A stretch of 64,000 nt of DNA from Methylomonas lenta (GTDB taxonomy: Bacteria; Pseudomonadota; Gammaproteobacteria; Methylococcales; Methylomonadaceae): contig NZ_LUUI01000142.1 in NCBI RefSeq assembly GCF_001644015.1, positions 1-64,000 of the forward strand, given 5' to 3'. The stretch's first letter is position 1. The number at the start of each line of letters is the position of its first letter. Shown here one piece after another: positions 46,601 to 56,453 of this stretch. The notes below the pieces were generated by a model that had not been told where the DNA came from, did no database searches, and was given only the letters and a program-made list of their open reading frames with translations. Position numbers and translations under genes: made by a program.

Positions 46601-47266
46601 ATGCCTTTTCATATTGAAACTGCCTTAATCATCGATGGCACGCTGTATACGCTGTTAGCATTTTCGTTGGTAACGTGGACTTTGATTTTTTTCAAGGTTT
46701 GGCAATTTGCCAAAAATAATTATTACAACAAACGGTATAGCGCAGTTTTTTGGAATGCAGCCGATCTGAAAACAGCTGAACAAATAGCCGCCAATACCAA
46801 TCGCGGACCGAAATCACGTATTGCTGCCTGTGGATTTTCCTGGCTTGCTGAATTGAATGATCCAGCAATTGCGTCTAGTCTTAAGTTTCGTGGTGAACCT
46901 AAAGATTTGTTGGAGCAGGCTTTGCGTAAAAAAACCCAAGAAGAGCAAAGCAGCATTGAAAGTGGCTTAACCATGCTGGCTAGTATCGGTAGTACCGCGC
47001 CGTTTGTCGGCTTGTTTGGTACTGTTATGGGTATTATGAATGCCATGCATGATATCAGCGCCAGCGGCTCAGCCAGTCTGGATGTTGTCGCAGGGCCGAT
47101 TGGTGATGCATTAATTGCCACTGCCATTGGTATTGCGGTAGCCGTGCCTGCGGTGCTGGCCTACAATTTTTTTCTACGCCGCGCCAAACATTATCGGGCT
47201 TCGCTTGAGCATTTTGTCGACGGTTTTTTACACATCGCCTTTGGCGAAAACACTACGAAGGAGTAG
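46601..47266 (+). CDS. exbB: ExbB-type proton channel subunit
   Basis: A 221-aa MotA/TolQ/ExbB protein with three membrane helices: one near the start (TLLAFSLVTWTLIFFKVW) and two later (MLASIGSTAPFVGLFGTVMG and ALIATAIGIAVAVPAVLAYN), the last pair forming the proton path. AGGAG precedes the ATG. It works with ExbD and TonB in the inner membrane. 10 nt before exbD. Confidence 0.95.
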   Translation: MPFHIETALIIDGTLYTLLAFSLVTWTLIFFKVWQFAKNNYYNKRYSAVFWNAADLKTAEQIAANTNRGPKSRIAACGFSWLAELNDPAIASSLKFRGEPKDLLEQALRKKTQEEQSSIESGLTMLASIGSTAPFVGLFGTVMGIMNAMHDISASGSASLDVVAGPIGDALIATAIGIAVAVPAVLAYNFFLRRAKHYRASLEHFVDGFLHIAFGENTTKE

Positions 47267-47276
47267 GAGTAACTCG

Positions 47277-47684
47277 ATGGGTTTTAAAATACAATCAGAC
47301 GACGAAGCGGTTAGTGAGATTAACGTCACGCCACTGGTAGATGTGATGTTGGTGTTGGTGATTATTTTGTTGGTCACCGCCCCCTTGCTCACCCAATCAG
47401 TGAACGTGGCGTTGCCTCAAACGACTTCCACCACTCCAGATATTGAGAAGCAGCCTATGCAGCTTGGTATCGACGCCCATGGTAGCGTCACACTCAACAA
47501 GACTCCCTTCACCGATCTGGCGACGCTGGAAAAGACTCTACAAAATGAATTAGTTGCAAACCCAGAGCTAACTGTACATATTTATGCAGATGAAGCCGTA
47601 AACTATGGCAAAGTCGCAGAAGTCATGGCAAGTGTGCAGCATGCCGGCATTTCCAAGCTGGCGTTTGTAACAGTGGAAAAATAA
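47277..47684 (+). CDS. exbD: ExbD-type biopolymer transport protein
   Basis: A 135-aa protein with one membrane helix carrying the essential Asp (NVTPLVDVMLVLVIILLVTA) and a periplasmic domain. The start is ATG 47277, after GGAGTAGGAGT; a longer in-frame reading from 47205 would overlap exbB. It uses proton flow to energise TonB. A hairpin, GGTAATCTGAG (47698-47708) with CTCAGGTTACC (47718-47728), lies just downstream without a clear U-run. Confidence 0.95.
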   Translation: MGFKIQSDDEAVSEINVTPLVDVMLVLVIILLVTAPLLTQSVNVALPQTTSTTPDIEKQPMQLGIDAHGSVTLNKTPFTDLATLEKTLQNELVANPELTVHIYADEAVNYGKVAEVMASVQHAGISKLAFVTVEK

Positions 47685-47846
47685 ACCGCTAGTGTAGGGT
47701 AATCTGAGCCTTAGAGCCTCAGGTTACCGGCTTATTATTGCCCGGACAAATAACTTGTCGACAGATTCAATCACCAAGCTAACGGCCTTCATGCCTAACA
47801 GAAGAGAGCTTTTCAGCCAGAATTTTCTGGTCATGCCGCAGGGCAA

Positions 47847-48521
47847 CTAAAGCGTAATGGCATTAAAATCATTAACCTGCCTATGCTCGGCGTCTGTAAC
47901 AATCTTTTGCTCCCTGACTAACCAATAAGTATTAAGTCCGGCATCTCGAGCGGCATCTAGCTCTGCTTTTATGTCCGATAGAAACAAAATTTCGTCAGCG
48001 GGTAATTGAATTTGTCTAGCAATGGCTTGATAGGCAGCAGTCTCTTGTTTGGCGCCAATATGGGTATCAAAGTATCCTGAAAACAAGGGGGTCAAATCAC
48101 CATATTCGGTATGTGAGAACAACAGTTTTTGCGCATGCACCGAACCGGACGAATACACATACAGTGCATAGCCTTGTTGCTTCCAGGCCTTGAGTTGTTT
48201 AGCTGCATCTTCATAGATATGGCCTTTGAAAGCGCCTTGCTGATAGCCATCCTGCCAAATCAAGCCTTGCAAGGATTTCAATGGGGTGATTTTCTGATCC
48301 TGGTCTATCCATTGCAAAAATTGGCTGATTAATTGCTCCAGGTCCAGTTCAAGCCCAGCAATAGTGCGGGCGGTATCCAATAGCGGTTTAACAGTGGCAG
48401 ATTCAGCATGTTGCCGGACAAAATCCGGCAAATGCTGGCGTGCATACGGAAATAACACATCCTTAACAAAAGACAATGATGACGTGGTGCCTTCGATATC
48501 GGTGACGATGGCCTTGATCAT
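47847..48521 (-). CDS. mtnC: Enolase-phosphatase of methionine salvage
   Basis: A 224-aa HAD hydrolase. Nucleophile Asp in [15 protein letters not shown], Ser in [13 protein letters not shown] and C-terminal acid in [16 protein letters not shown]. It enolises and dephosphorylates the diketopentyl phosphate to acireductone. Its ATG overlaps the mtnD stop by 4 nt. Confidence 0.97.
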   Translation of the reverse strand: MIKAIVTDIEGTTSSLSFVKDVLFPYARQHLPDFVRQHAESATVKPLLDTARTIAGLELDLEQLISQFLQWIDQDQKITPLKSLQGLIWQDGYQQGAFKGHIYEDAAKQLKAWKQQGYALYVYSSGSVHAQKLLFSHTEYGDLTPLFSGYFDTHIGAKQETAAYQAIARQIQLPADEILFLSDIKAELDAARDAGLNTYWLVREQKIVTDAEHRQVNDFNAITL

Positions 48522-49075
48522 AGCGTCGTCAGATATTGATCCATAGTGGGGAAGCTATCGGCAATCGGGTCGCCGGTAAACTCGGCCACCCAGCCCTCTG
48601 TGGTGGTAAACAAGCGAATGCATTTAAAATCCGGTTTTTCACCCATGTCGAACCAATGCTTGGTGTAAGCGGGTACGCTAATCAGATCGCCTTGTTCGCA
48701 CAATATCGCATAGACTTGTTGGTCGACATGCAGAAAAAACAAGCCGCGGCCTTCGACAAAAAACCGCACTTCGAAATCCTGGTGGGTGTGCTCGGACAGA
48801 AATTTCTGCCGGTATGCATCTTTTTCAGGATGATCGGCCGTTAGGCTGACTACATCCACAGATTGAAAGCCGTATTGCTGTTTAAGCTTGTCAATGGATT
48901 TTTGATAGGCTTCCAGAACAGTTTGCACGCCGGCATAAGCAGCGGATTCACATTCGGCGTGCCAGCGTTCGAATTGCACGCCAATACCATTCAGTTGGCT
49001 GGCGATGGTTTCGAAGTCACGGTAGGTGATGCATTGTTGCGGCTGGTCGGCTTGATAAACGGTTAATGCACTCAT
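48518..49075 (-). CDS. mtnD: Acireductone dioxygenase
   Basis: A 185-aa cupin. Metal ligands sit in [19 protein letters not shown] (His, His and Glu) and [16 protein letters not shown] (His). With Fe it yields the methionine precursor KMTB; with Ni the off-pathway products. It overlaps mtnB and mtnC by 4 nt each (mtnB-mtnD-mtnC order). Confidence 0.97.
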   Translation of the reverse strand: MSALTVYQADQPQQCITYRDFETIASQLNGIGVQFERWHAECESAAYAGVQTVLEAYQKSIDKLKQQYGFQSVDVVSLTADHPEKDAYRQKFLSEHTHQDFEVRFFVEGRGLFFLHVDQQVYAILCEQGDLISVPAYTKHWFDMGEKPDFKCIRLFTTTEGWVAEFTGDPIADSFPTMDQYLTTL

Positions 49076-49695
49076 GGCTGTTTCACTCCGTACAGACGTA
49101 TTTCACAATCAAATAAAAAATCTAGCGCTTCCAGATGTCTTAAAGTGTCAGTCACCGAGTTGCCCCAAGTATAGAGGCCATGACCGGCAATAATATAGGC
49201 ATGGATAGCGCCGTAGTTATCCAGATAGTCATCTACCGCTGTGGCCAGACGCGGAATATTCTGGTCATTTGCAAAAATTGGGATCACGATGCGGCATTCA
49301 TGGGTGTCGATGCCGGATAGTGCTTTCAGTAATTCATAATTCTCCAGCACAACTTCTGTCTTAAACAGACGGGAGGCTAGAGTGGCGTTTAGCGAATGCG
49401 GATGCAAAATTGACTGCACATCAGGATAACGCCGATAAAGCGCTGTATGCAATAGCGTTTCTGCGGAAGGTTTTTTGCCATCTAAGGACAATCCATCAGC
49501 ATCGATCAACATAATGTCATCGCACTGTAATTGGCCTTTGTGTCTACCCGATACGGTAATCGCAATATTACCGTCACTCAGGCGGGCAGAAAAATTGCCG
49601 CTAGTCGCCGGTACCCAGCCTTTGCTGTCGATAAAGCGCCCAGCGGCGATCAATTCATCGGCCTTGCTATAGAATTCGTCGGTTTTTAAATTCAT
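49072..49695 (-). CDS. mtnB: Methylthioribulose-1-phosphate dehydratase
   Basis: A 207-aa class II aldolase-type protein. Zinc His pairs in LHPHSLNATLAS and IAGHGLYTWGNS, and ATSGNFSARLSDGNIAITVSGR cut short as TSGNFSARL near the start. It dehydrates MTRu-1-P in the 5'-methylthioadenosine salvage route. The start is ATG 49695; a longer frame to 49770 would run into rnpB. First gene of mtnB-mtnD-mtnC; mtnA is not in the window. Confidence 0.95.
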   Translation of the reverse strand: MNLKTDEFYSKADELIAAGRFIDSKGWVPATSGNFSARLSDGNIAITVSGRHKGQLQCDDIMLIDADGLSLDGKKPSAETLLHTALYRRYPDVQSILHPHSLNATLASRLFKTEVVLENYELLKALSGIDTHECRIVIPIFANDQNIPRLATAVDDYLDNYGAIHAYIIAGHGLYTWGNSVTDTLRHLEALDFLFDCEIRLYGVKQP

Positions 49696-49728
49696 CTGGA
49701 AAGGTTTTGCGAATTGCAAAAAGAATAG

Positions 49729-50079
49729 AAAGAGTTGGCCTGTAAGCCGGGTTCTGTCGAGAACAGCCATTCATCTAGGCGTTCGGTCACCCGAACGCTC
49801 AAGCAATCTACCCAGACACCGCGCGGGCCACGCGTATGTGCCTCTATTTGATCTTGCTCCGGGTGGGGTTTTCCCTGCCACGCCTGTTACCAGTCGCGCG
49901 GTGCGCTCTTACCGCACCTTTTCACCCTTACCGGGTTTAATAAAAAACCAGGCGGTATATTCTCTGCGGCACTTTCCGTAGGTTCACACCTCCCAGGCAT
50001 TACCTGGCACCCTGCCCTATGGAGCCCGGACTTTCCTCCCTTTCATTTACATGAAACGGCGGCTGCTCGGCCAACTCTG
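49729..50079 (-). ncRNA. rnpB: RNase P RNA (type A)
   Basis: On the minus strand GAGTTGGCC at the 5' side pairs with GGCCAACTC at the 3' end. Conserved blocks are visible: GAGGAAAGTCCGGGCTCCAT, AGGGCAGGGTGCCAGGTAA, GGTAAGGGTGAAAAGGTGCG, GCGCACCGCGCGACTGGTAA and ACAGAACCCGGCTTACAGG. It is the catalytic RNA that matures tRNA 5' ends. A consensus -10, TATAAT (complement of 50086-50091), precedes it. Exact ends are estimates. Confidence 0.97.
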
Positions 50080-50135
50080 GTGGCGATTATACAGAAGTTC
50101 TGTGTTTAAAGTGTACCGCAAAGCAAAAACCGGCT

Positions 50136-50603
50136 TTAGCTATGGCTTTGGCCTTCCGCAATTCGTTTTTCGCGTTCTTCGCGGGCATGTTCCAGTTTAG
50201 AGAAGACTCTGAGAATATCAGAGGAAGATATAATGCCAATCAATTTAGCGCCATCTACCACAGGCAATGCGCCAATTCGGTGATCAGCCATCATGGCAGC
50301 AGCTTCGGAAACCAGGGTGTCAGAGGTCACTGTATACACGCCACGATGCATGATATGCACAACTTTTTGTGAAACGACATGCAGCTGGGAGTTGTCTTTA
50401 TTGGTTTCAACGGCATTCGAGTTGCTTTTAGGCCCCAGGGCTTTATACAAATCACGATCGGAAACAATGCCGACCAATTTGCCTTTCTCAACAACCGGCA
50501 AATGGCGAATTTTTTCGTAATGAATTAAAAAGAAAACCCGATCGATCAGATCATGAGGTTCAACGGTAAATACTTTGCTGGTCATCAGCTCGGCGACGCG
50601 CAT
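50136..50603 (-). CDS. Tandem CBS-domain protein
   Basis: A 155-aa protein made of two CBS repeats (about residues 1-60 and 75-140: MTSKVFTVEPHDLIDRVF, LVGIVSDRDLYKALG, TVTSDTLVSEAAAMMADHR, LIGIISSSDILRVF). CBS pairs bind adenosyl nucleotides and regulate partner proteins; the partner here is unknown. No other domain. It lies just upstream of rnpB on the same strand, with 93 nt to rsmI. Confidence 0.92.
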   Translation of the reverse strand: MRVAELMTSKVFTVEPHDLIDRVFFLIHYEKIRHLPVVEKGKLVGIVSDRDLYKALGPKSNSNAVETNKDNSQLHVVSQKVVHIMHRGVYTVTSDTLVSEAAAMMADHRIGALPVVDGAKLIGIISSSDILRVFSKLEHAREEREKRIAEGQSHS

Positions 50604-50695
50604 GTTGTGCTCCTTATAATAATTAGCTGCACAGAATAAGGAAATAGCGTGCGATTGACAAGAATAGATATGAACTCACTGATCCAAACTCATGA

Positions 50696-51544
50696 TCAAA
50701 CGGCTTTTTCCTGCATATCCAGCGCTGCTTGATAAAGTAATTTCTTGCGTTGACCGGTGATTTCGGTGGCCAACATCACAGCAGTTTTGATTGAGCATTC
50801 CGCTAATAACAAGCGCAGTATTTTAAGTTGCTCCTCGGTGAGTGCATTTTCATCAGATTCGATTTTGCGCCCGGCTACAATCACCACAAACTCGCCTTTG
50901 CGCATATATTCATCATTTTGCACTTTTTGCAGCGCTTGTGCCAAGGGTGCCTTTAGGATAGTTTCATGTAATTTAGTGATTTCACGCGCAATGACTATGT
51001 CATGCTCGGGCGGAAAAATACTGGCCATGTCTTCCAGTGAGGCTTGAATACGATGACTGGATTCGTAAAAGGCCCAGGTTGAGGCATCACTGAGTTTTTC
51101 TTGAAAAAAACTTTTGCGTGCCGAAGATGTGCGCGGTAAAAAACCTTCAAAACTAAAACGGGTGATCGGTAGGCCGGATACCGATAGTGCGGCGATCAAT
51201 GCACAGGCACCCGGGATCGGCGAAACCTCGATGCCTACCTCTCTTGCCAGTTTGACTAGAGGCATGCCGGGGTCACTTAGCAGGGGTGTGCCGGCGTCGG
51301 ATACCAGTGCGATGCTGAGTCCGCTACGGATTTTATCCACCAGACCCTGCGAAGCCTTATCTTCGTTATGTTGATGCAACGATACCAGTGGTTTATTGAT
51401 ACCGTAATGTTGCAACAGCATTTTGACATGCCGAGTGTCTTCAGCGGCGATCAAGTCCACCTGTTTCAGCACTTCAAGTGCACGAAAACTAAAATCCGCC
51501 AGATTACCTATTGGCGTGGCAACCACGTATAATTTTCCGCACAT
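50696..51544 (-). CDS. rsmI: 16S rRNA (cytidine-1402 2'-O) methyltransferase
   Basis: A 282-aa SAM-dependent tetrapyrrole-methylase-fold enzyme. Motif YVVATPIGNLADFSFRAL near the start, AEDTRHVKMLL, VSDAGTPLLSDPG and the C-terminal RsmI block. It modifies C1402 of the ribosomal decoding centre. ATG 51544 was chosen as the conserved start; 51568 is in frame but would cover the lpoA leader. It is divergent from lpoA, as in E. coli. Confidence 0.96.
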   Translation of the reverse strand: MCGKLYVVATPIGNLADFSFRALEVLKQVDLIAAEDTRHVKMLLQHYGINKPLVSLHQHNEDKASQGLVDKIRSGLSIALVSDAGTPLLSDPGMPLVKLAREVGIEVSPIPGACALIAALSVSGLPITRFSFEGFLPRTSSARKSFFQEKLSDASTWAFYESSHRIQASLEDMASIFPPEHDIVIAREITKLHETILKAPLAQALQKVQNDEYMRKGEFVVIVAGRKIESDENALTEEQLKILRLLLAECSIKTAVMLATEITGQRKKLLYQAALDMQEKAV

Positions 51545-51594
51545 CTGATTTAAAGCCCTCTGCAGCAATGTCTGATTTTAAAAACATTTTCATT

Positions 51595-53385
51595 ATGCCC
51601 CGACACTTAATAACCTGCTGGATTTTTACGCTGGTTTTTCTGACGGCTTGTACCAGTGAGCCTGTTAAAAATAGAGATCAAGCAGAAGTCAAGGCTAGAT
51701 CGCAACCGCGTAAGCCAACAGCTGCAGCGGTAAAAAGCTATGGTTTGGGAGGCGATCAAGCCACTCAACATTTACTTAGTGCCGATACTTTTTATCAAGC
51801 AGGCGATACTCAAGCCGCCGAAAAAGAACTAGATCTGATTAATGAAGCAGAATTGTCGCCCGACCAGCGCACTAAATTCAACTTGTTGGATGCGCAAATC
51901 TTGCTCAGCATGGGCGATGCGGAGCAGGCATTACAAAAACTGAAAATTGTACGACCTGTCTTGTTGTCTACTTCAGATAAGATCAATTATTACCAGTCAC
52001 TCGCATTTGCCAATCTGTTGATGGGCGATGTATTACAAGCGGTTAGTGCCCGCATCAGGATGGGTAACTTGTTGCAAAACCCTGAGCAACAGCAAGCTAA
52101 TATTGTGGCGATTATCGATATGCTTAGCGTATTGCCTGAAGAGTCATTGAATCAGCACCCGGAAGTAGCCGGCGAATTAAAGGGCTGGATGGTGCTGGCA
52201 AAAATACTCAAGCAGCGCGGTCAACCAGACGTGGATATCAACAGTCAAATCCAGCAATGGCAATATGCTTTTCCAGGACATGCCGCCAATGCAGGTTTTT
52301 TACAGGCTTATCTGGCTACGCCATTGGGTGAAAACCAAGCGGCAACTGCAGATCAGGCTACCGATTCAGAACAAACGACTGGCATGATAGCTGTGCTATT
52401 GCCCACCTCCGGCGCCTATGCTCCGGCTGGCAAGGCGATTAAAGAAGGCCTGCAAGCCGCTTATCGGCTGGCGGCCAGCGCCGCCCAGCAACCTTTGTCA
52501 CTAAAGTTTTATGACAGTGCGCAGGACGATATTGTGAGTTTATACCAGCAAGCTGTTAATGAGGGTGCCAGGCAGATCATTGGGCCGTTGGTCAAAGAAC
52601 AGATTCAGACCTTGGCAGCGAATGCCGATCTCAGCGTGCCAGTGCTGGCGCTGAATCATGTGGAAAATTTGTCGCAGAACAACTTATATCAATTTGGCTT
52701 AAGCCCTTTGGATGAATCGGATGCGCTGGCAGTGAAAGCCCATCAAGATGGTCGACAAAGTGCGCTGATTTTAGTGCCGAGTACCGCGCAAGGTCAGCGT
52801 ATTGGTAATTATCTGACCGAGTCATGGCAGGGTAAAGGTGGCATTGTCGCCGGCATGCAATCTTATGACCCCAGGCAACATGACATCAAGCTCAAGTTTG
52901 ATCAGTTGATCAGCAGCTCTAACTATCCCAGCGGCCAACAGCCACCGCGCGCCTTGTTTTTGAGTGCCAATGAAGAGACGGCACGCGAATTAGCCCCACA
53001 ATTGAAATATCATCAAAATATAGCTTTGGCTGTGTATGCCATGCCGACAATTTATAGCGGGCGCCCCAACCCAACCAAGGATGCAGAGTTGGGTTTGTTC
53101 AGTTTTTGTGACGTGCCTTGGTTGTTTGATGGTTACTACAGTGGGCCATTGAGTCAGGCGGCATTACAAAATAGCTGGCAAACTTTGCCCGATAGCGTTA
53201 CTCGCTTAGTTGCGTTGGGGGTCGATGCTTATAATTTAATCGGTAAGCTGGATCAACTGTCCAGCACACCCTATTCAGGCGCAACCGGGAAATTGTCGCT
53301 GAATGGTGAAAATCGCATCACCCGCAAACTGGTGTGCGCTCAATTTAAAGGTGGCGTGCCGGTCGCGACCGGTTATGCAGAGTAA
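51595..53385 (+). CDS. lpoA: LpoA, outer-membrane lipoprotein activator of PBP1A
   Basis: A 596-aa lipoprotein. Lipobox in FLTACTSEP near residue 17. N-terminal TPR-like helices, then a C-terminal periplasmic-binding fold (LLPTSGAYAPAGKAIKEGL and LVKEQIQTLA). LpoA reaches through the peptidoglycan to switch on transglycosylase/transpeptidase PBP1A. The start at 51595 leaves a normal signal peptide; 51568 is the alternative. It is divergent from rsmI and followed by yraN after 2 nt. Confidence 0.92.
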   Translation: MPRHLITCWIFTLVFLTACTSEPVKNRDQAEVKARSQPRKPTAAAVKSYGLGGDQATQHLLSADTFYQAGDTQAAEKELDLINEAELSPDQRTKFNLLDAQILLSMGDAEQALQKLKIVRPVLLSTSDKINYYQSLAFANLLMGDVLQAVSARIRMGNLLQNPEQQQANIVAIIDMLSVLPEESLNQHPEVAGELKGWMVLAKILKQRGQPDVDINSQIQQWQYAFPGHAANAGFLQAYLATPLGENQAATADQATDSEQTTGMIAVLLPTSGAYAPAGKAIKEGLQAAYRLAASAAQQPLSLKFYDSAQDDIVSLYQQAVNEGARQIIGPLVKEQIQTLAANADLSVPVLALNHVENLSQNNLYQFGLSPLDESDALAVKAHQDGRQSALILVPSTAQGQRIGNYLTESWQGKGGIVAGMQSYDPRQHDIKLKFDQLISSSNYPSGQQPPRALFLSANEETARELAPQLKYHQNIALAVYAMPTIYSGRPNPTKDAELGLFSFCDVPWLFDGYYSGPLSQAALQNSWQTLPDSVTRLVALGVDAYNLIGKLDQLSSTPYSGATGKLSLNGENRITRKLVCAQFKGGVPVATGYAE

Positions 53386-53387
53386 TC

Positions 53388-54346
<959 letters not shown>

Positions 54347-54633
54347 GGTTTAACCCGAAAGCGGCATTCAATCAGCTGTACAGCATTACCTAGAACGCCC
54401 CTGTGCGAGCAAAGATGAGTCAATCACTGACCTTTAAAACTTTTCTATTGGCTGTCATGTTTTAGTGCCTTTAGCTATGTGACAATCTGTCGGATTGGAA
54501 TGCTAACTCAGCCTGCCTATAATGCTATATTGCTTAGGTATATTGACAGCATTGTGAAACAAATATCTGCGTCAGCAATTTTGGCTATTTCGCTTTGGCG
54601 AAATGTTTATGGACTTAACCTTAATTTTTATCC

Positions 54634-56259
54634 ATGGATTCTCAAAAACACATCCGTTTGACCCCATCTAACTCATCGATTTTAGTATTGGCACTCTGGA
54701 GCTTGGTCCTTTTACTGCTGGGCCTGGTATTTAATGAAAGCCTGGCCGAAATGAGCGGCATCTGGATGGGTAGCGAGGAATATAGCCATGGCTTTTTTAT
54801 TCCGGTGATCAGTATTTATTTGATTTGGGTGCAGCGGCATCAGCTCAGCTTTGTCAAAGATTTTAAAGCATCTATTTTAGGCTTGACGATTCTACTGCTG
54901 GGATTATTGCTGTTTTTATTGGGTGGCTTAGCCACTATCCGCACTATTCAGCATTACGCCTTTATTGTAGCGGTAACAGGTGTTTTTGCTGCTGCCTTTG
55001 GTCGGCAGGGTTTAAAAGTGGCATGGGTACCCTTAGTGTTTCTGTTGTTTATGGTGCCTTTCCCTAATTTTATTTTAAATAACTTGTCTTCCAAATTACA
55101 GTTGATTTCATCCTGGTTAGGAGTGGAATTTATTAGAGCCTGCGACATCATGGTTTATTTAGAAGGCAATGTGATAGACCTGGGTGGCTATAAATTACAA
55201 GTAGTGGAAGCCTGTAGCGGCTTGCGTTATCTATTCCCGTTGGCCAGCTTGTCATTTTTGTGTGCTTATTTGTTTAAAGGCCCGTTTTGGCAAAAGCTGT
55301 TGATCTTCTTGTCTTCCATGCCACTGACTATTTTCATGAATAGTTTTCGCATCGGCGTAATCGGTCTGCTGGTAAACAGCTGGGGCACCGAAATGGCGGA
55401 GGGGTTTTTGCACGATTTTGAAGGTTGGGCCGTGTTTTTATTATGCATGGTGTTGCTGTTTATCGAAATGTGGATTTTTTCGCGCTTAAACGGCAAAAAA
55501 ATCGCATTTTCCGAATTGGTGCAATTGCCGGATGAATGGTTTAGTGGCTCTAAAACCAGCCAAATGGAGTTCAATTTAAACAAGTCGGTATTTGCCGCTC
55601 TCGGTTTAATCGTTTTCATCGGTGCTTCCGGACAATTTGTCCGCGGAGGGGAAGATATTATTCCGCAGCGTAAGGCGTTTCTTAATTTTCCACTACACTT
55701 AGACGGTTGGCAGGGGCAGCGTGACGTTATCGAGCAAAAATATCTGGACACCTTGAAATTGACGGATTACGCCATCGTGAATTATCTAACCCCGGATGCG
55801 AAAAGCTCGGTCAATTTTTATTCGGCGTATTATGACTCGCAACGCAAAGGTGCATCGGTGCATTCGCCGCGTAGCTGCATCCCCGGCGATGGTTGGCAGA
55901 TTACCAGTTTTGGTCAACTGACATTACCGGATATACAAATGCAGGGTACGCCGCTAGAGGTTAATCGGGCTGTGATTGAAAAGGGTGAATACAAGCAATT
56001 GGTGTATTACTGGTTTCAGCAGCGCGGTCGCTCAATTACCAACGAGTATTTAGTGAAATGGTATCTGTTTTACGATGCTATCACTATGCAAAGAACCGAT
56101 GGCGCGTTGGTGCGTTTGGTAACTTCGTTAGACAAAGGTCAGGATATCGAGGTAGCGGATCAACGTTTGCAGGCCTATATGAAAGATATGGTAAAAGTTT
56201 TGCCGGAGTATTTGCCGGGCAAAGATATTGTGCCTGTATCTAGCTCATTATCGGATTAA
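54634..56259 (+). CDS. Exosortase fused to EpsI domain (XrtD-like)
   Basis: A 541-aa protein. The N-terminal 300 residues are a multi-helix exosortase: catalytic Cys near residue 193 in EACSGLRYLFPL, Arg near 236 in NSFRIGVIG and His near 260 in FLHDFEGW. The C-terminal 220 residues are an EpsI/DUF3485 domain (VHSPRSCIPGDGW, YYWFQQRGRS). This fusion is typical of the VPLPA-CTERM-specific XrtD group, and fits the VPVPGAFWLFG signal of the protein at 30600-31265. It should cleave such signals in the inner membrane. The sugar-transferase gene follows after 194 bp. Confidence 0.9.
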   Translation: MDSQKHIRLTPSNSSILVLALWSLVLLLLGLVFNESLAEMSGIWMGSEEYSHGFFIPVISIYLIWVQRHQLSFVKDFKASILGLTILLLGLLLFLLGGLATIRTIQHYAFIVAVTGVFAAAFGRQGLKVAWVPLVFLLFMVPFPNFILNNLSSKLQLISSWLGVEFIRACDIMVYLEGNVIDLGGYKLQVVEACSGLRYLFPLASLSFLCAYLFKGPFWQKLLIFLSSMPLTIFMNSFRIGVIGLLVNSWGTEMAEGFLHDFEGWAVFLLCMVLLFIEMWIFSRLNGKKIAFSELVQLPDEWFSGSKTSQMEFNLNKSVFAALGLIVFIGASGQFVRGGEDIIPQRKAFLNFPLHLDGWQGQRDVIEQKYLDTLKLTDYAIVNYLTPDAKSSVNFYSAYYDSQRKGASVHSPRSCIPGDGWQITSFGQLTLPDIQMQGTPLEVNRAVIEKGEYKQLVYYWFQQRGRSITNEYLVKWYLFYDAITMQRTDGALVRLVTSLDKGQDIEVADQRLQAYMKDMVKVLPEYLPGKDIVPVSSSLSD

Positions 56260-56284
56260 GTCATCAGCATACAGTAATTAGGAA

Positions 56285-56316
56285 GGAGGCCAAGCCGATA
56301 CATCGGCTTGGCCTCC
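56285..56316. repeat. Perfect 15-bp hairpin after the exosortase gene
   Basis: GGAGGCCAAGCCGAT (56285-56299) and ATCGGCTTGGCCTCC (56302-56316) are exact reverse complements with AC between. It lies 25 bp after the stop. There is no U-run on either strand, so it is not a textbook terminator; it could stop exonucleases or help another terminator. Confidence 0.75.
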
Positions 56317-56453
56317 GCTCAACAAGCGATTTAATAAATATACCCATCAATTGCACTTTATCTGCGAATCACCGATGTTAACAATTTTTTTGCTTTATTT
56401 TTACAGTTAATTATAAAAAATCACCTGGTATCGTCTTTAACTGGAATTAAAGA

